Origin: Pseudomonadales bacterium
Lineage (GTDB): Bacteria > Pseudomonadota > Gammaproteobacteria > Pseudomonadales > Azotimanducaceae
Length of the DNA stretch: 64,000 nt
Assembly (NCBI GenBank): GCA_012103505.1
Contig: WLWP01000001.1
Coordinates: 2,604,001-2,668,000, forward strand
Reading direction: 5' to 3'
The position numbers and the translations under genes were made by a program. The notes beneath the pieces are model-generated. The model saw nothing but the letters and a program-made list of their open reading frames with translations, did no database searches and was not told the origin of the DNA. How positions within the stretch are numbered: the stretch's first letter is position 1; every line of letters begins with the position of its first letter. Shown here in pieces: positions 52,070 to 60,519 of this stretch.

Positions 52070-54457
52070 TTAGCCCCCCATGCGGAATCCAGCCTGAACA
52101 CCATAAAAGCGTGGTGGTCCATAGTTCGAGAACGTCCACAATGCACCAACTGCCTGTGATGCCGTTTTATAGCGATCATCCGTCAGGTTTTTGCCGAACG
52201 CAGAAACGTAGTATCGGTCGTCTGCACTATTCCAGGTCACACTTGCTCCGAGAATACTTCGTTCTTCTAAGACAGTATCAAACTGCGATCCGATATCGTC
52301 ATTGTAATAGTACGTGTTCTCATCCTCATACAAATAGTTGATGTTGAAGACGAGATTCGCACCAGAACTCAGATCGTGAATGTAAGTTAAGTCAGCTCCC
52401 CCAGTAATCTCTGGAGATCGAACAACCTCGCGTCCCGAAAAGTCCTCTAGAATGCCATCCAGATTTCTATCCAAAACAAACTTTTGATACTCGGTATCTA
52501 GCCAACCGATGTTTGCTCGAAGGGTTAGATTCGGAGCTAACAAAGCGGTCAACTCAACTTCAACCCCCTGGGCATCGACATCAGCCGCGTTAAAGGTCCG
52601 TGTTTCTTGAAAAACAGTTCCAGGGACAGAGACAACGGTACTGCGTTGGAAGTCTTCATAGTTCACATTGAAATAGGTCGCGTTGAAGCGGACACGCTCT
52701 TCGGCCAGCGTCGTTTTAATGCCGATCTCATAGCTCGTTGCGAATTCAGGATCATAGGCATTCACAGGGAAGTTTCCGAAACCACCCGAGCCAGCCTGGT
52801 CGTTGTAGCCACCACTCTTAAAACCTCGAGAAACTGTTGCGTAACCAAACACGTCATTCGTGAACTGGTACGAACCTGTGATCCGCCATGTTGGCTCACT
52901 CCACTCTTCGTCATCCCGTTGGACGGCAAATGAAGCCAGATTAAAGTTTTGACCATCTAGCGGTTCGCTAAACATACCGCCTGGGAAAATAAAGCCAACA
53001 GGCAAACCTTCGCGCGCAATATAATCTTTCTCTTCGTTTGTATGACGAACACCCAAACCAAGAGAGAATTTCTCACTAATATCTATTGTCACATCGACAA
53101 AAGCCGCATACGCAGTGGCATCCTGACGGTTACAGAGCAGCAATGGCGTCGCGTTGTCGAGAACTCCAGGAACTGCGCTACCAAAAAACTCTGTAAGTCC
53201 CAATTGCTGCAATACGCAGAATTCCACGTCATTCGTCTGATAGAACAATCCTGCAACGTAATTCACGTTGCCATCGAGCTCAGACGCTATCCGACCTTCT
53301 ACCTGAAAAGTTTCACGATCATCGTCTCGCGTAGCAGCAAAAAAACTCTCATAGGAAGTGCCCAAATATTCGTTCGGTAAGCGCGATTCCTGTTCGCGAT
53401 ATCCAACCAAGCCATAAAGGGTGTGGTTTTCCAGGCTATACTCAATGTTCAGATAGGTACCAAGGACGTCAACTTCCTGCTCGTCATCGAGATTTACGAT
53501 CTGACTGCTGTGTATCCCTGCCTGATCAAGCGGATCACCGCTAGTAACACCTGGAAACCCTAACAATGTCGCCAACTGTCCTGCAGCTGCCTGGGTATCG
53601 TTGATTACCGGTACCGGATCACTCCGGTCCTTGATTACCTCAACTTGCCCTAAAATGCTCAACCGGTCATTAGGCTCTATCAAGAGTTTGGCGCGACCAG
53701 AGAACACATCTTTGCCACCTAAATCGCTGCCATCCCCTCTCACAGCGGATCCATCGGTTAAACCCGCATCACCTAAGCCTGCACCAAACGCATCGATCGG
53801 GAAATCCACTTTGCCATTTTCATAGTAGCCGTCGCTCTTCTGATAGAGACCGGCAAAACGAAATGCCATCGTATCGCTTAATGGAATATTGAAGGCAACG
53901 TTTGCTTTAGTATCATCGAAGCTGCCGTATTGAATACTCGCATCGAGTGATGAAGACTCCAGGTCTGGCCGCTTAGTCCTAACCACAATTGCACCAGACG
54001 TTGTGTTCTTACCGAACAATGTACCTTGTGGACCACGCAGAACCTCAATGCTTTCGATATCAAAAGGCTCGAGAAGCTGAGTTTGCACATGCGGTACAAC
54101 AAAGTCGTCAACAATAACGCCAACCTTGGGGTCGAAGTAGACAATGATGTCTGTTTCCGCAGCACCGCGCATCGCAAACGATGCGGCATTAAAACCGGTC
54201 ACAGTCGCCGCGCTAAAATTCGGCACATGCAAAGCAATTTCACCAATGTCTTGAGCGAACAGATTATTGAATTCATCTTCAGTAATCGCGGACACCGCTA
54301 CGGGTGTGGTTTGAATATCTGTTTCAGCACGTCGAGTCGCGGTGACGACCACTTCCTCAAGCACCATTTCCTCAGCAAGCACGGACGTCGCACTCGCCCA
54401 GCCAGTTATCGCAAGTGTTGCGGTCAACAACCGAACTGCGAAGCCTTTCAAAAACAT
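52070..54457 (-). CDS. TonB-dependent receptor, last gene of the acyl-CoA operon
   Basis: A 795-residue outer-membrane receptor: signal peptide (about 1-28), TonB box EEVVVTATRR (about 33-42), plug with TTPVAVSAITEDEF and LRGPQGTLFGKNTTSGAIVV, and a barrel with repeated aromatic-rich strands to the end. The length and TATRR box match the many SusC-unrelated receptors that marine Gammaproteobacteria use for hydrophobic or large substrates. It lies 48 bp after the DUF35 gene, in the same direction as the whole operon, so it probably imports the compound degraded by it. No siderophore genes are near. Confidence 0.88.
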   Translation of the reverse strand: MFLKGFAVRLLTATLAITGWASATSVLAEEMVLEEVVVTATRRAETDIQTTPVAVSAITEDEFNNLFAQDIGEIALHVPNFSAATVTGFNAASFAMRGAAETDIIVYFDPKVGVIVDDFVVPHVQTQLLEPFDIESIEVLRGPQGTLFGKNTTSGAIVVRTKRPDLESSSLDASIQYGSFDDTKANVAFNIPLSDTMAFRFAGLYQKSDGYYENGKVDFPIDAFGAGLGDAGLTDGSAVRGDGSDLGGKDVFSGRAKLLIEPNDRLSILGQVEVIKDRSDPVPVINDTQAAAGQLATLLGFPGVTSGDPLDQAGIHSSQIVNLDDEQEVDVLGTYLNIEYSLENHTLYGLVGYREQESRLPNEYLGTSYESFFAATRDDDRETFQVEGRIASELDGNVNYVAGLFYQTNDVEFCVLQQLGLTEFFGSAVPGVLDNATPLLLCNRQDATAYAAFVDVTIDISEKFSLGLGVRHTNEEKDYIAREGLPVGFIFPGGMFSEPLDGQNFNLASFAVQRDDEEWSEPTWRITGSYQFTNDVFGYATVSRGFKSGGYNDQAGSGGFGNFPVNAYDPEFATSYEIGIKTTLAEERVRFNATYFNVNYEDFQRSTVVSVPGTVFQETRTFNAADVDAQGVEVELTALLAPNLTLRANIGWLDTEYQKFVLDRNLDGILEDFSGREVVRSPEITGGADLTYIHDLSSGANLVFNINYLYEDENTYYYNDDIGSQFDTVLEERSILGASVTWNSADDRYYVSAFGKNLTDDRYKTASQAVGALWTFSNYGPPRFYGVQAGFRMGG

Positions 54458-54504
54458 ATCTCTCTCCAGTCTAGGGGGTTAGTTGGATAGCTATCTTCGT
54501 ATCA

Positions 54505-54912
54505 TCACTTTGCATTCGCGTAATCCAACGCGAAAACTGGGGCCGTGACACCATCGCCCCACTCTTGAAATTTAACCCGTACACGATCACCAACTTTGGT
54601 GTTCGTGGCATTGTCGCCTACAACATGGCTCATCATGCGCGGTCCTTCATCTAGATCAATCAACGCAACAACCTGGCACATCGCATACTCGTCCGCCATT
54701 TGTTGGTGCATGACGGTAAAACTCGCGACTCGGCCCCGACCGCTCGCGGCGACCCATCTCAGTTCATTGCCTGCACAGGTCGAACAGCAAATCCGGGGAT
54801 AAAATTGAATGTGGTTACAGCGCGCGCATTGCTGCAAATGAAGCACTCCTTCTGCGCAACCAGCCCAATAGGGTTCGCTAGCCGCCGTTGGCCTGGGGAT
54901 CACCCTACTCAT
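54505..54912 (-). CDS. DUF35 OB-fold protein with a rubredoxin-like zinc ribbon
   Basis: A 135-residue protein: zinc ribbon with Cys29, Cys32, Cys43 and Cys46 (CARC and CSTC), followed by an OB fold (GRGRVASFTVMHQQM, CQVVALIDLDEGPRMMSHVV, VGDRVRVKFQEW). DUF35 proteins are obligate partners of thiolase-fold enzymes in archaeal acetoacetyl-CoA thiolase and in steroid side-chain aldolases, where they bridge the enzyme to a hydratase. Here the ATG overlaps the thiolase-like gene by one base (TGATG), which fits a complex. Confidence 0.88.
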   Translation of the reverse strand: MSRVIPRPTAASEPYWAGCAEGVLHLQQCARCNHIQFYPRICCSTCAGNELRWVAASGRGRVASFTVMHQQMADEYAMCQVVALIDLDEGPRMMSHVVGDNATNTKVGDRVRVKFQEWGDGVTAPVFALDYANAK

Positions 54913-56078
54913 CAGCCACGTTCCCGGGCAAATATCGCAGTCGCGTGACTCGACATGATTCCGCCCTGTGCGTGTACAAGACCCACAGCTGCATTTTCAA
55001 CTTGTCGTTCTTCTGCTTGGTGACGCAACTGCCAGACAGTTTCAGTTAGCGCAAACATTGAGCCCGGATTACCTGGATGGCAGTGACTGAGCATCCCGCC
55101 ATGAGTGTTGACTGGCAGCGCACCACCCGGATAAGTCGCACCGCTCTGCAGATAGTCACCTCCCTCGCCTTTCGAGCAAAAGCCAAGATCTTCAAGTTCC
55201 ACCAATACTGTTGGGGTAAAGCAGTCGTAAAGTTGTGCAAAGTCCATATCTGACGCCGTTAATCCGGCCATTTCATATGCCCGACATCCAGACTCGACCG
55301 CAGCGCTGGTTGTCAGCGACGCTGCTTGGCTAATATGTTCATGGCTATGGCCTTCACCGATACCAAGGAGATACACCGGGGCATGCGGATAGTCTGCAGC
55401 CCGTTCTGAAGTTGTGATAATAAGTGCGGCGCCCCCATCGGAAACCAGGGAACAATCGAGTAGGTGCAAAGGCTCTGCGATCGGGCGTGAAGCAATGACG
55501 TCTGAAACAGAAATTAGCTCGCGTTTTTGCGCATGTAGGTTTCTGCTCGCATGCACGCGACAAGATACAGCAACCTCAGCAAACTGTTCTCGCGTCGTAC
55601 CAAATTCTGCCATATGAGCTTGACCAATTAGCGCATAGTAGGCTGGTACCGACAAGCCATACGGCTGTTCGAACTGCGGATGTCCTGTCGATGCTTGTGT
55701 TCTCATCGACTGCTCGCGCGTCATACTGCTTCTTAAACTATCCGCCATGCTAATCAAAACTGTATTCGCAAGCCCTGCCTCCATGGCAGCTGCTGCTTGC
55801 TGTATGACCGCAAGTGTTGTGCCACCACCGGTATTGGCAGTGACGCAATATCTCGGGAATATCTGTAAATACTCTGCAATCGCTTCGGCGTGATACATAA
55901 TGGGTTCTGCAAACGAGTTGCATGTGATCAATCCATCAATGGCAGACTTGTCCAAGTCCGCGTCTTGAAGGGCTAAGAGGGCGGCGTTAACGCAAAGCTC
56001 GGTTGGACTCATATCAGGTACTACCCCAACTTTAGTGTCCGCTGCGCCAACAATCGCGATGCGACCTCTCAGGCTCAT
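54912..56078 (-). CDS. thiolase-fold protein (likely retro-aldolase, Ltp2-like)
   Basis: A 388-residue thiolase-superfamily protein of the SCP2-like subgroup. The loop that carries the nucleophilic Cys in true thiolases reads NTGGGTTLA (about 82-90) and has no Cys, while YDCFTP (about 290) and NTHGG (about 328) keep the Tyr and His used by aldolases such as Ltp2. It is therefore better read as an acyl-CoA aldol-lyase than as a thiolase. ATGA overlap with the MaoC gene upstream and a one-base overlap with the DUF35 gene downstream suggest fixed stoichiometry. Confidence 0.85.
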   Translation of the reverse strand: MSLRGRIAIVGAADTKVGVVPDMSPTELCVNAALLALQDADLDKSAIDGLITCNSFAEPIMYHAEAIAEYLQIFPRYCVTANTGGGTTLAVIQQAAAAMEAGLANTVLISMADSLRSSMTREQSMRTQASTGHPQFEQPYGLSVPAYYALIGQAHMAEFGTTREQFAEVAVSCRVHASRNLHAQKRELISVSDVIASRPIAEPLHLLDCSLVSDGGAALIITTSERAADYPHAPVYLLGIGEGHSHEHISQAASLTTSAAVESGCRAYEMAGLTASDMDFAQLYDCFTPTVLVELEDLGFCSKGEGGDYLQSGATYPGGALPVNTHGGMLSHCHPGNPGSMFALTETVWQLRHQAEERQVENAAVGLVHAQGGIMSSHATAIFARERG

Positions 56079-56500
56079 CTGCTCTCCAACCTCACTATCG
56101 CGACTCCTGGTGCAGCGACATCACCAGCTTCGTTTTTAACAAAGACTTCCAGCGTCACTTCTTGAGCCGGTGTGTCTATCGATTGAACGATGCCACCTGC
56201 GGTTAACGTTTCACCAATGAAGGTGGCGAGTCGGTTGGAGTATTCAATGCTAATCAGATCACCGCTATCACCCAGCCATTCTTCGATAGCCTGATGCATC
56301 CAATCCCCTAGCAGCGGTCCAGCAATCACCAATCCAGGATAGCCTTCTACCCCTTTCGTATAGGGTTCATCGAAATGGATGCGGTGGCCATTCCACAACG
56401 CCGCGTTGTAGAGCATAAGTTGTACATTGTCTGGTGTATGTGTGCGCTCAGGGATCAAGTCCCCTACTGTAAGTTCGGATATTTTCGGGGCGTGATTCAT
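56075..56500 (-). CDS. MaoC-like (hotdog) hydratase/dehydratase subunit
   Basis: A 141-residue hotdog-fold protein. NGHRIHFDEPYTKGVEGYPGLVIAGPL (read about residues 37-63) carries the D-x-x-x-x-H type active site seen in HTD2 and R-specific enoyl-CoA hydratases. It is likely the catalytic half of a heterodimer with the MaoC-N-type protein encoded just upstream; their genes overlap by 4 bp (ATGA). Likely reaction: hydration of an enoyl-CoA. Confidence 0.86.
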   Translation of the reverse strand: MNHAPKISELTVGDLIPERTHTPDNVQLMLYNAALWNGHRIHFDEPYTKGVEGYPGLVIAGPLLGDWMHQAIEEWLGDSGDLISIEYSNRLATFIGETLTAGGIVQSIDTPAQEVTLEVFVKNEAGDVAAPGVAIVRLESR

Positions 56501-56952
56501 CGCAAAATTCTCGTCGTCAGTTCCCGAATGACCATCTCTCCATCGTCATCGACGATTTCCATGAGAACTTCATAAAAGATCAGCGGACCCGAGGCACCTG
56601 TCTTCTCATAAATGTCGGTTAGAGTACGCGTCGAAGTTAGCCAATCACCTGGATATATAGGTTTTAGATACTCTATCTTGAGGCCACCAGCCATAGCCTT
56701 TTCTAATGGGAAACGCGGCAGCAAACTATCAATCGACACCCCATCAGGTGACAAGTCATCCAACGAAACTACATCCCAGAACAACGGCACATGGAACATA
56801 GGAGGCGCTTGGTCACCGTCAACGTACTTTTGCTGTCGATTCCCCGTGGCAACTGAATACTTTCGTATGTCACGCCGTGTCACGAGCTCTCGTTGAGGCT
56901 CAGTCCGCCGACCTATCGCCGACAGAGTTTCTTCCGTTAGGAGATTCGTCAT
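56497..56952 (-). CDS. MaoC N-terminal/FAS1-like dehydratase domain protein
   Basis: About 151 residues from ATG 56952, which overlaps the acyl-CoA synthetase stop (ATGA); AGGGAAG precedes it. It resembles the structural N-terminal domain of FAS1-like dehydratases and ChsH2 (RRDIRKYSVATGNRQQKY, PLFWDVV, GGLKIEYLKPIYPGDWLTSTRTLTDIYEK). In steroid side-chain hydratases this domain supports the substrate tunnel and pairs with a catalytic MaoC partner. Confidence 0.84.
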   Translation of the reverse strand: MTNLLTEETLSAIGRRTEPQRELVTRRDIRKYSVATGNRQQKYVDGDQAPPMFHVPLFWDVVSLDDLSPDGVSIDSLLPRFPLEKAMAGGLKIEYLKPIYPGDWLTSTRTLTDIYEKTGASGPLIFYEVLMEIVDDDGEMVIRELTTRILR

Positions 56953-58493
56953 ACGTTCTTCCCTTGCCAATACGGGTTACGCAATTCTCGCTTCAATATC
57001 TTTCCAGTAGGCGCCTTAGGTAGGGCGTCGGCAAAATCTACCGTTTTGGGTTTTTGATAAGACGCAAGGTGCTCACTCGCTGCAGCGATAATCTCAGCTG
57101 TCGTCGCGTGCATGCCGGGCTTTAAAACAACAACTGCCTTAACCGCTTCACCCCACTCTTCGTCGGGGATACCGAAAACCGCAGCTTCGAGGACCGCTGG
57201 GTGTTGATGGATCGCGGCTTCCACCTGAGTGCTGTATATGTTCTCACCCCCGGAAATAATCATGTCTTTGGCGCGGTCAACAATAAAGAGATATCCCTGT
57301 TCATCCCAAGTAGCGATATCACCAGTCCACATCCAACCTTCGCGAATCGTCTGCTCAGTCAGGTCGGGTCTACGCCAATAACCCACCATATTGGCCTCAG
57401 ATTGGACAACAATTTCCCCTGGGCTCTCGCTGTCCTTAGGCACATCTAAACCCAGCGGATCTACCACCCTGATTGAGGTAACGAACCCTTCTCGACCACA
57501 GGAACTAAGTCGTTCTTCGTGCGTCCCCACAAGGGCATCAGCATGATCTTCCTGGGACAAAAAACTCATCGTCATGCCTTCCGTCTGACCATAACCTTGG
57601 ATAATCGTACATGGGAACTTTTGCAAAGCATCGGCAACCACACTGCGTGGCATCGGTCCACCGCCATACTGGATGTTCCGAAGCGAACTTAGGTCGTACT
57701 GCTCGAAGTCATCCTCAGCCATCATCCAGTTCAGCATTGTCGTTATCCCGAGAAAAGCTGAGACTTTCTCCTGCTCGATAACTTGCAAAGCCAACTTCGC
57801 TTCAAAATTTATCAGCACGACCGGGCAACCGTGCGCGAGGTAATTCATAGCTAAGCCGACCGGAATGTGGAACATCTGTCCCGTCAGCATATAGACGTCC
57901 GTTGGCACGATACGTTCTGCCACGGTTTGATTAAGCATACCCATGTACAGAGAATGGTGGGTGTGCAACGCGCCTTTCGACTCACCAGTTGTCCCGCCCG
58001 TGTAGAGTATTAGTGCCGGATCCCTCCCACCTACACTGGCTGCTACTTCAGGCTCCGCACTGCTCGCCGCGTCTAGGCACTTCTCGTAGTCACCGTTTTC
58101 ACCAAAGCAAAGAACAGTTGGCACATTCGCAAGTTTCGCGATTTCCAACGCTTGCTGACGATATTCCTGAGACGCGACAATCAAAGCTGGCTCACCATCA
58201 ACAAGAATTCTTAGCAATTCTTCTTGTCCTAGTCGCCAGTTCAGTGGTTGTGCGATCAACCCCGTTCTAGCGCACGCGAACATAACTTCCATGTATTCGA
58301 TACAGTTCTTCGCAAGAATCGCGATACGCACGCCTTTGCCGATACCGGGTCTGCCCAGGAGCACGTTACCTAATCGACAAATACGTTCATCGAGTTCGCC
58401 AAAAGTAATTCTGCGCTGATTCGGGATATCGACTAACGCCTCGCGATCTGGTTCACGCCGCGCATATTTAAGAGGGATCTGACCAATATTCAT
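56949..58493 (-). CDS. acyl-CoA synthetase (AMP-binding, class I adenylate-forming)
   Basis: About 514 residues from ATG 58493; the longer frame to 58547 overlaps the SnoaL-like gene and adds unlikely residues. Motif A3 ILYTGGTTGESKG (about 162), A5 QGYGQTEG (about 308), A7 GWMWTGD (about 389), A8 RAKDMIISGGENIYS and the A10 lysine in PTGKILKR near the end are all intact. It activates a carboxylic acid to the CoA thioester, the first step of the pathway. Coupled downstream to the MaoC genes. Confidence 0.9.
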   Translation of the reverse strand: MNIGQIPLKYARREPDREALVDIPNQRRITFGELDERICRLGNVLLGRPGIGKGVRIAILAKNCIEYMEVMFACARTGLIAQPLNWRLGQEELLRILVDGEPALIVASQEYRQQALEIAKLANVPTVLCFGENGDYEKCLDAASSAEPEVAASVGGRDPALILYTGGTTGESKGALHTHHSLYMGMLNQTVAERIVPTDVYMLTGQMFHIPVGLAMNYLAHGCPVVLINFEAKLALQVIEQEKVSAFLGITTMLNWMMAEDDFEQYDLSSLRNIQYGGGPMPRSVVADALQKFPCTIIQGYGQTEGMTMSFLSQEDHADALVGTHEERLSSCGREGFVTSIRVVDPLGLDVPKDSESPGEIVVQSEANMVGYWRRPDLTEQTIREGWMWTGDIATWDEQGYLFIVDRAKDMIISGGENIYSTQVEAAIHQHPAVLEAAVFGIPDEEWGEAVKAVVVLKPGMHATTAEIIAAASEHLASYQKPKTVDFADALPKAPTGKILKRELRNPYWQGKNV

Positions 58494-58501
58494 CAGACTA
58501 G

Positions 58502-58921
58502 CTAGTACGATGTATCCAGATCCAGATGTCGTTTGGCAATCTTCCAACCCCCCTCGGCGTTAACAACTTCGTCGCGATACAACCCAGCAGAAAGCAAGTT
58601 GGTCACTCCATTTTCAGTCGCAAGCAATGTGAGGCTAGAAATAACGGAAGCAGATTGTTCTGAGGTGTTCAGAAATATGATGTTCGAGACGACGTGACGA
58701 CGGACGTCTGTCTGACTTGCCATCGAATCTGTCATCAGAGTCATGATGTCACCGCGACCGATAAACGGACCAATTAGATCGCCGCCAGCAATACACATCG
58801 TCATTTGAGCCTCTTCGATAAAGCAATCGACGAGCATCTCAGTATCCCGCTCGTCATATCCGAGTGCCGCCCGTCCAAGCAGTTCGTGAATGTCTAACTT
58901 GTTTTCGAGATTGAAAGTCAT
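58502..58921 (-). CDS. SnoaL-like / NTF2-fold protein
   Basis: A 139-residue protein with the NTF2-like cone fold: LDIHELLGRAALGYDERDTEMLVDCFIEEAQMTM, the start of SnoaL_4 domains, then RRHVVSNIIF and YRDEVVNAEGGWKIAKRHLDLD. Members are isomerases, dehydratases or cofactor-free accessory proteins. It is the first gene of the leftward operon, facing the TetR gene; its stop is 8 bp before the synthetase start. Confidence 0.85.
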   Translation of the reverse strand: MTFNLENKLDIHELLGRAALGYDERDTEMLVDCFIEEAQMTMCIAGGDLIGPFIGRGDIMTLMTDSMASQTDVRRHVVSNIIFLNTSEQSASVISSLTLLATENGVTNLLSAGLYRDEVVNAEGGWKIAKRHLDLDTSY

Positions 58922-58977
58922 GTGAGCTCCTTATCCTGGATTGAGAGCGAGTGTGCGAGCGGGATAGTAGAGTGTTT

Positions 58978-58992
58978 TTGAATTTAATTCAA
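58978..58992. promoter_or_regulatory. 15-bp palindrome between the operon and the TetR gene (operator candidate)
   Basis: TTGAATT-T-AATTCAA: seven-base perfect arms around one base, lying midway between the divergent starts at 58921 and 59054. Size, symmetry and place fit an operator for the adjacent TetR-type regulator, controlling both directions. Confidence 0.6.
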
Positions 58993-59053
58993 TTTTAACA
59001 GACCCACCTCATGCCCTATTGCAAAGGCGCAAGTGGTGTTAGATTTGGTCGTC

Positions 59054-59686
59054 ATGGCGCGCCCTACCCAAAAAACGAGCACCCCTATCGCGATCTCTGT
59101 AAAACAACGCAATGACCCGCGCGGCAACAGACGTCGTCGCGCAATCTACAAATCTCTACATGACTGCATCATCTCGAAGGGATACGTGAAAACCACCCTG
59201 GCAGACATAGCAGAAGCCGCAGGGATGTCTCCAAGTCATCTGCTCTATTACTTTTCTGGGAAGGAGGACATTCTCGAACAGTATTTCGCGTTGGTTTCCG
59301 AGCGCTTTCTCGAGCGCATCAGCGAATTCAGTCAGCACCCAGTGCAAGACCAGGTCAAACTTTTGGCGGATTTTTGGTTTAAAGGCGAAACAAGCACGAA
59401 AACAGAAATCGGTTTTATGCTCGAGTGTTTTGGCGCTGCCGTTCACGACGAAGTATTGAAAGTGACGAAGGCAGAATGGGATCTCAGATGTAAAAGCTAT
59501 CTGACCCATATCTTTGAGTCCGCGCCAAACAGTATTGTACAAAACCCCAAAGACGGCGCAGAAATTGCGTACGCGATGATGATCGGGTTGCGTTCTGCGG
59601 TCTATTTCGATCCCGACGTAGATTTAGATGACGCACACCGTCTGTTCCAAGCCACCGTGAATGGCATGTGTGGTTTTAGCTCATGA
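59054..59686 (+). CDS. TetR family transcriptional regulator
   Basis: About 210 residues from ATG 59054 (a GTG at 59033 would add 7). DNA-binding domain: IYKSLHDCIISKGYVKTTLADIAEAAGMSPSHLLYYFSGKEDILEQYF (helix-turn-helix about residues 34-75), followed by a variable ligand-binding helical domain. It is divergent from the acyl-CoA operon with a 15-bp palindrome between, so it most likely represses that operon and itself, with a CoA ester or the free substrate as inducer. Its stop overlaps the end of the converging hydrolase gene by 11 bp. Confidence 0.87.
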   Translation: MARPTQKTSTPIAISVKQRNDPRGNRRRRAIYKSLHDCIISKGYVKTTLADIAEAAGMSPSHLLYYFSGKEDILEQYFALVSERFLERISEFSQHPVQDQVKLLADFWFKGETSTKTEIGFMLECFGAAVHDEVLKVTKAEWDLRCKSYLTHIFESAPNSIVQNPKDGAEIAYAMMIGLRSAVYFDPDVDLDDAHRLFQATVNGMCGFSS

Positions 59687-60485
59687 GGCGCTGAATAAAA
59701 TCAGCTAGAGCCTCCAGGTACTCTGCTTGTGCCTCAATAAATGGCGCATGTCCTACGCCAGCAAATTCGATCACTGTCGCGTTAGGGTTATTATCCCCAA
59801 CCCAACGACAGATGTCTGGAGCGACAAAGCCATCAGCATCACCGACGAACGACAAAATCGGCATGGGTAAACCAGCTAACAGCTCTCGTTGATCGAGCGA
59901 CGCCAATTCCCCCAAAGTCGCTGCGGCAAGCGGCGATGACTGCAGAAAGATCTGCCAGAACCAGTTTTCAATCGCGGGAGTGACTTCCTTTGCGCAGATG
60001 ATCTGGGACAAGCCTTGTAGGAAGTTCACCCTATCCTGGGCCAATGCAGCCAAGGTTCCTTGCATGTCCTCCTCTGTCCCACCGTACGGGAAGTCAGGCT
60101 TCTGCACATAGACTGGGGATGCACCTCCCGTAAGTACCAAGCCGACACAGGTCGTCTCCAACTTTGCGGCAGCGGCAACGACTACTGCTCCGCCCAGAGA
60201 CCAACCGTTCAGGACGACTTTTGCTAAGTTCAGATGTCGTACCAACTGCACAACGTCTGCGGCAATCGCATTGATACTCATATCGTCGAAGTCTTTGTCC
60301 GATAGACCACAGCCGCGATGGTCCATCAACACAACTCGGTGACCAAGATCATGCAAGGCTGGTAACACGTGGTCCCACGTACGAACACTCATACCCCAAC
60401 CATGGATCAGAACTATAGCTTTATCACCAGTTCCATGGTCTTCGTAGTACACGTTACCGCCGGATGTGGTCGTCAAAATCGCCAT
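59676..60485 (-). CDS. alpha/beta hydrolase
   Basis: A 269-residue alpha/beta hydrolase fold enzyme. HGWGMSVRTWDHVLPAL (about 28-44) forms the oxyanion region, GWSLGG (about 93-98) is the nucleophile elbow, GDADGFV (about 214) the acid and GVGHAPF (about 244) the catalytic His. Related to esterases, lactonases and haloperoxidase-like proteins. It converges with the TetR gene, and the luciferase-like gene is upstream (35 bp). Confidence 0.87.
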   Translation of the reverse strand: MAILTTTSGGNVYYEDHGTGDKAIVLIHGWGMSVRTWDHVLPALHDLGHRVVLMDHRGCGLSDKDFDDMSINAIAADVVQLVRHLNLAKVVLNGWSLGGAVVVAAAAKLETTCVGLVLTGGASPVYVQKPDFPYGGTEEDMQGTLAALAQDRVNFLQGLSQIICAKEVTPAIENWFWQIFLQSSPLAAATLGELASLDQRELLAGLPMPILSFVGDADGFVAPDICRWVGDNNPNATVIEFAGVGHAPFIEAQAEYLEALADFIQRLMS

Positions 60486-60519
60486 CGCTTACCCCTTCAA
60501 AAGCTTTCTATTAGGTCTT

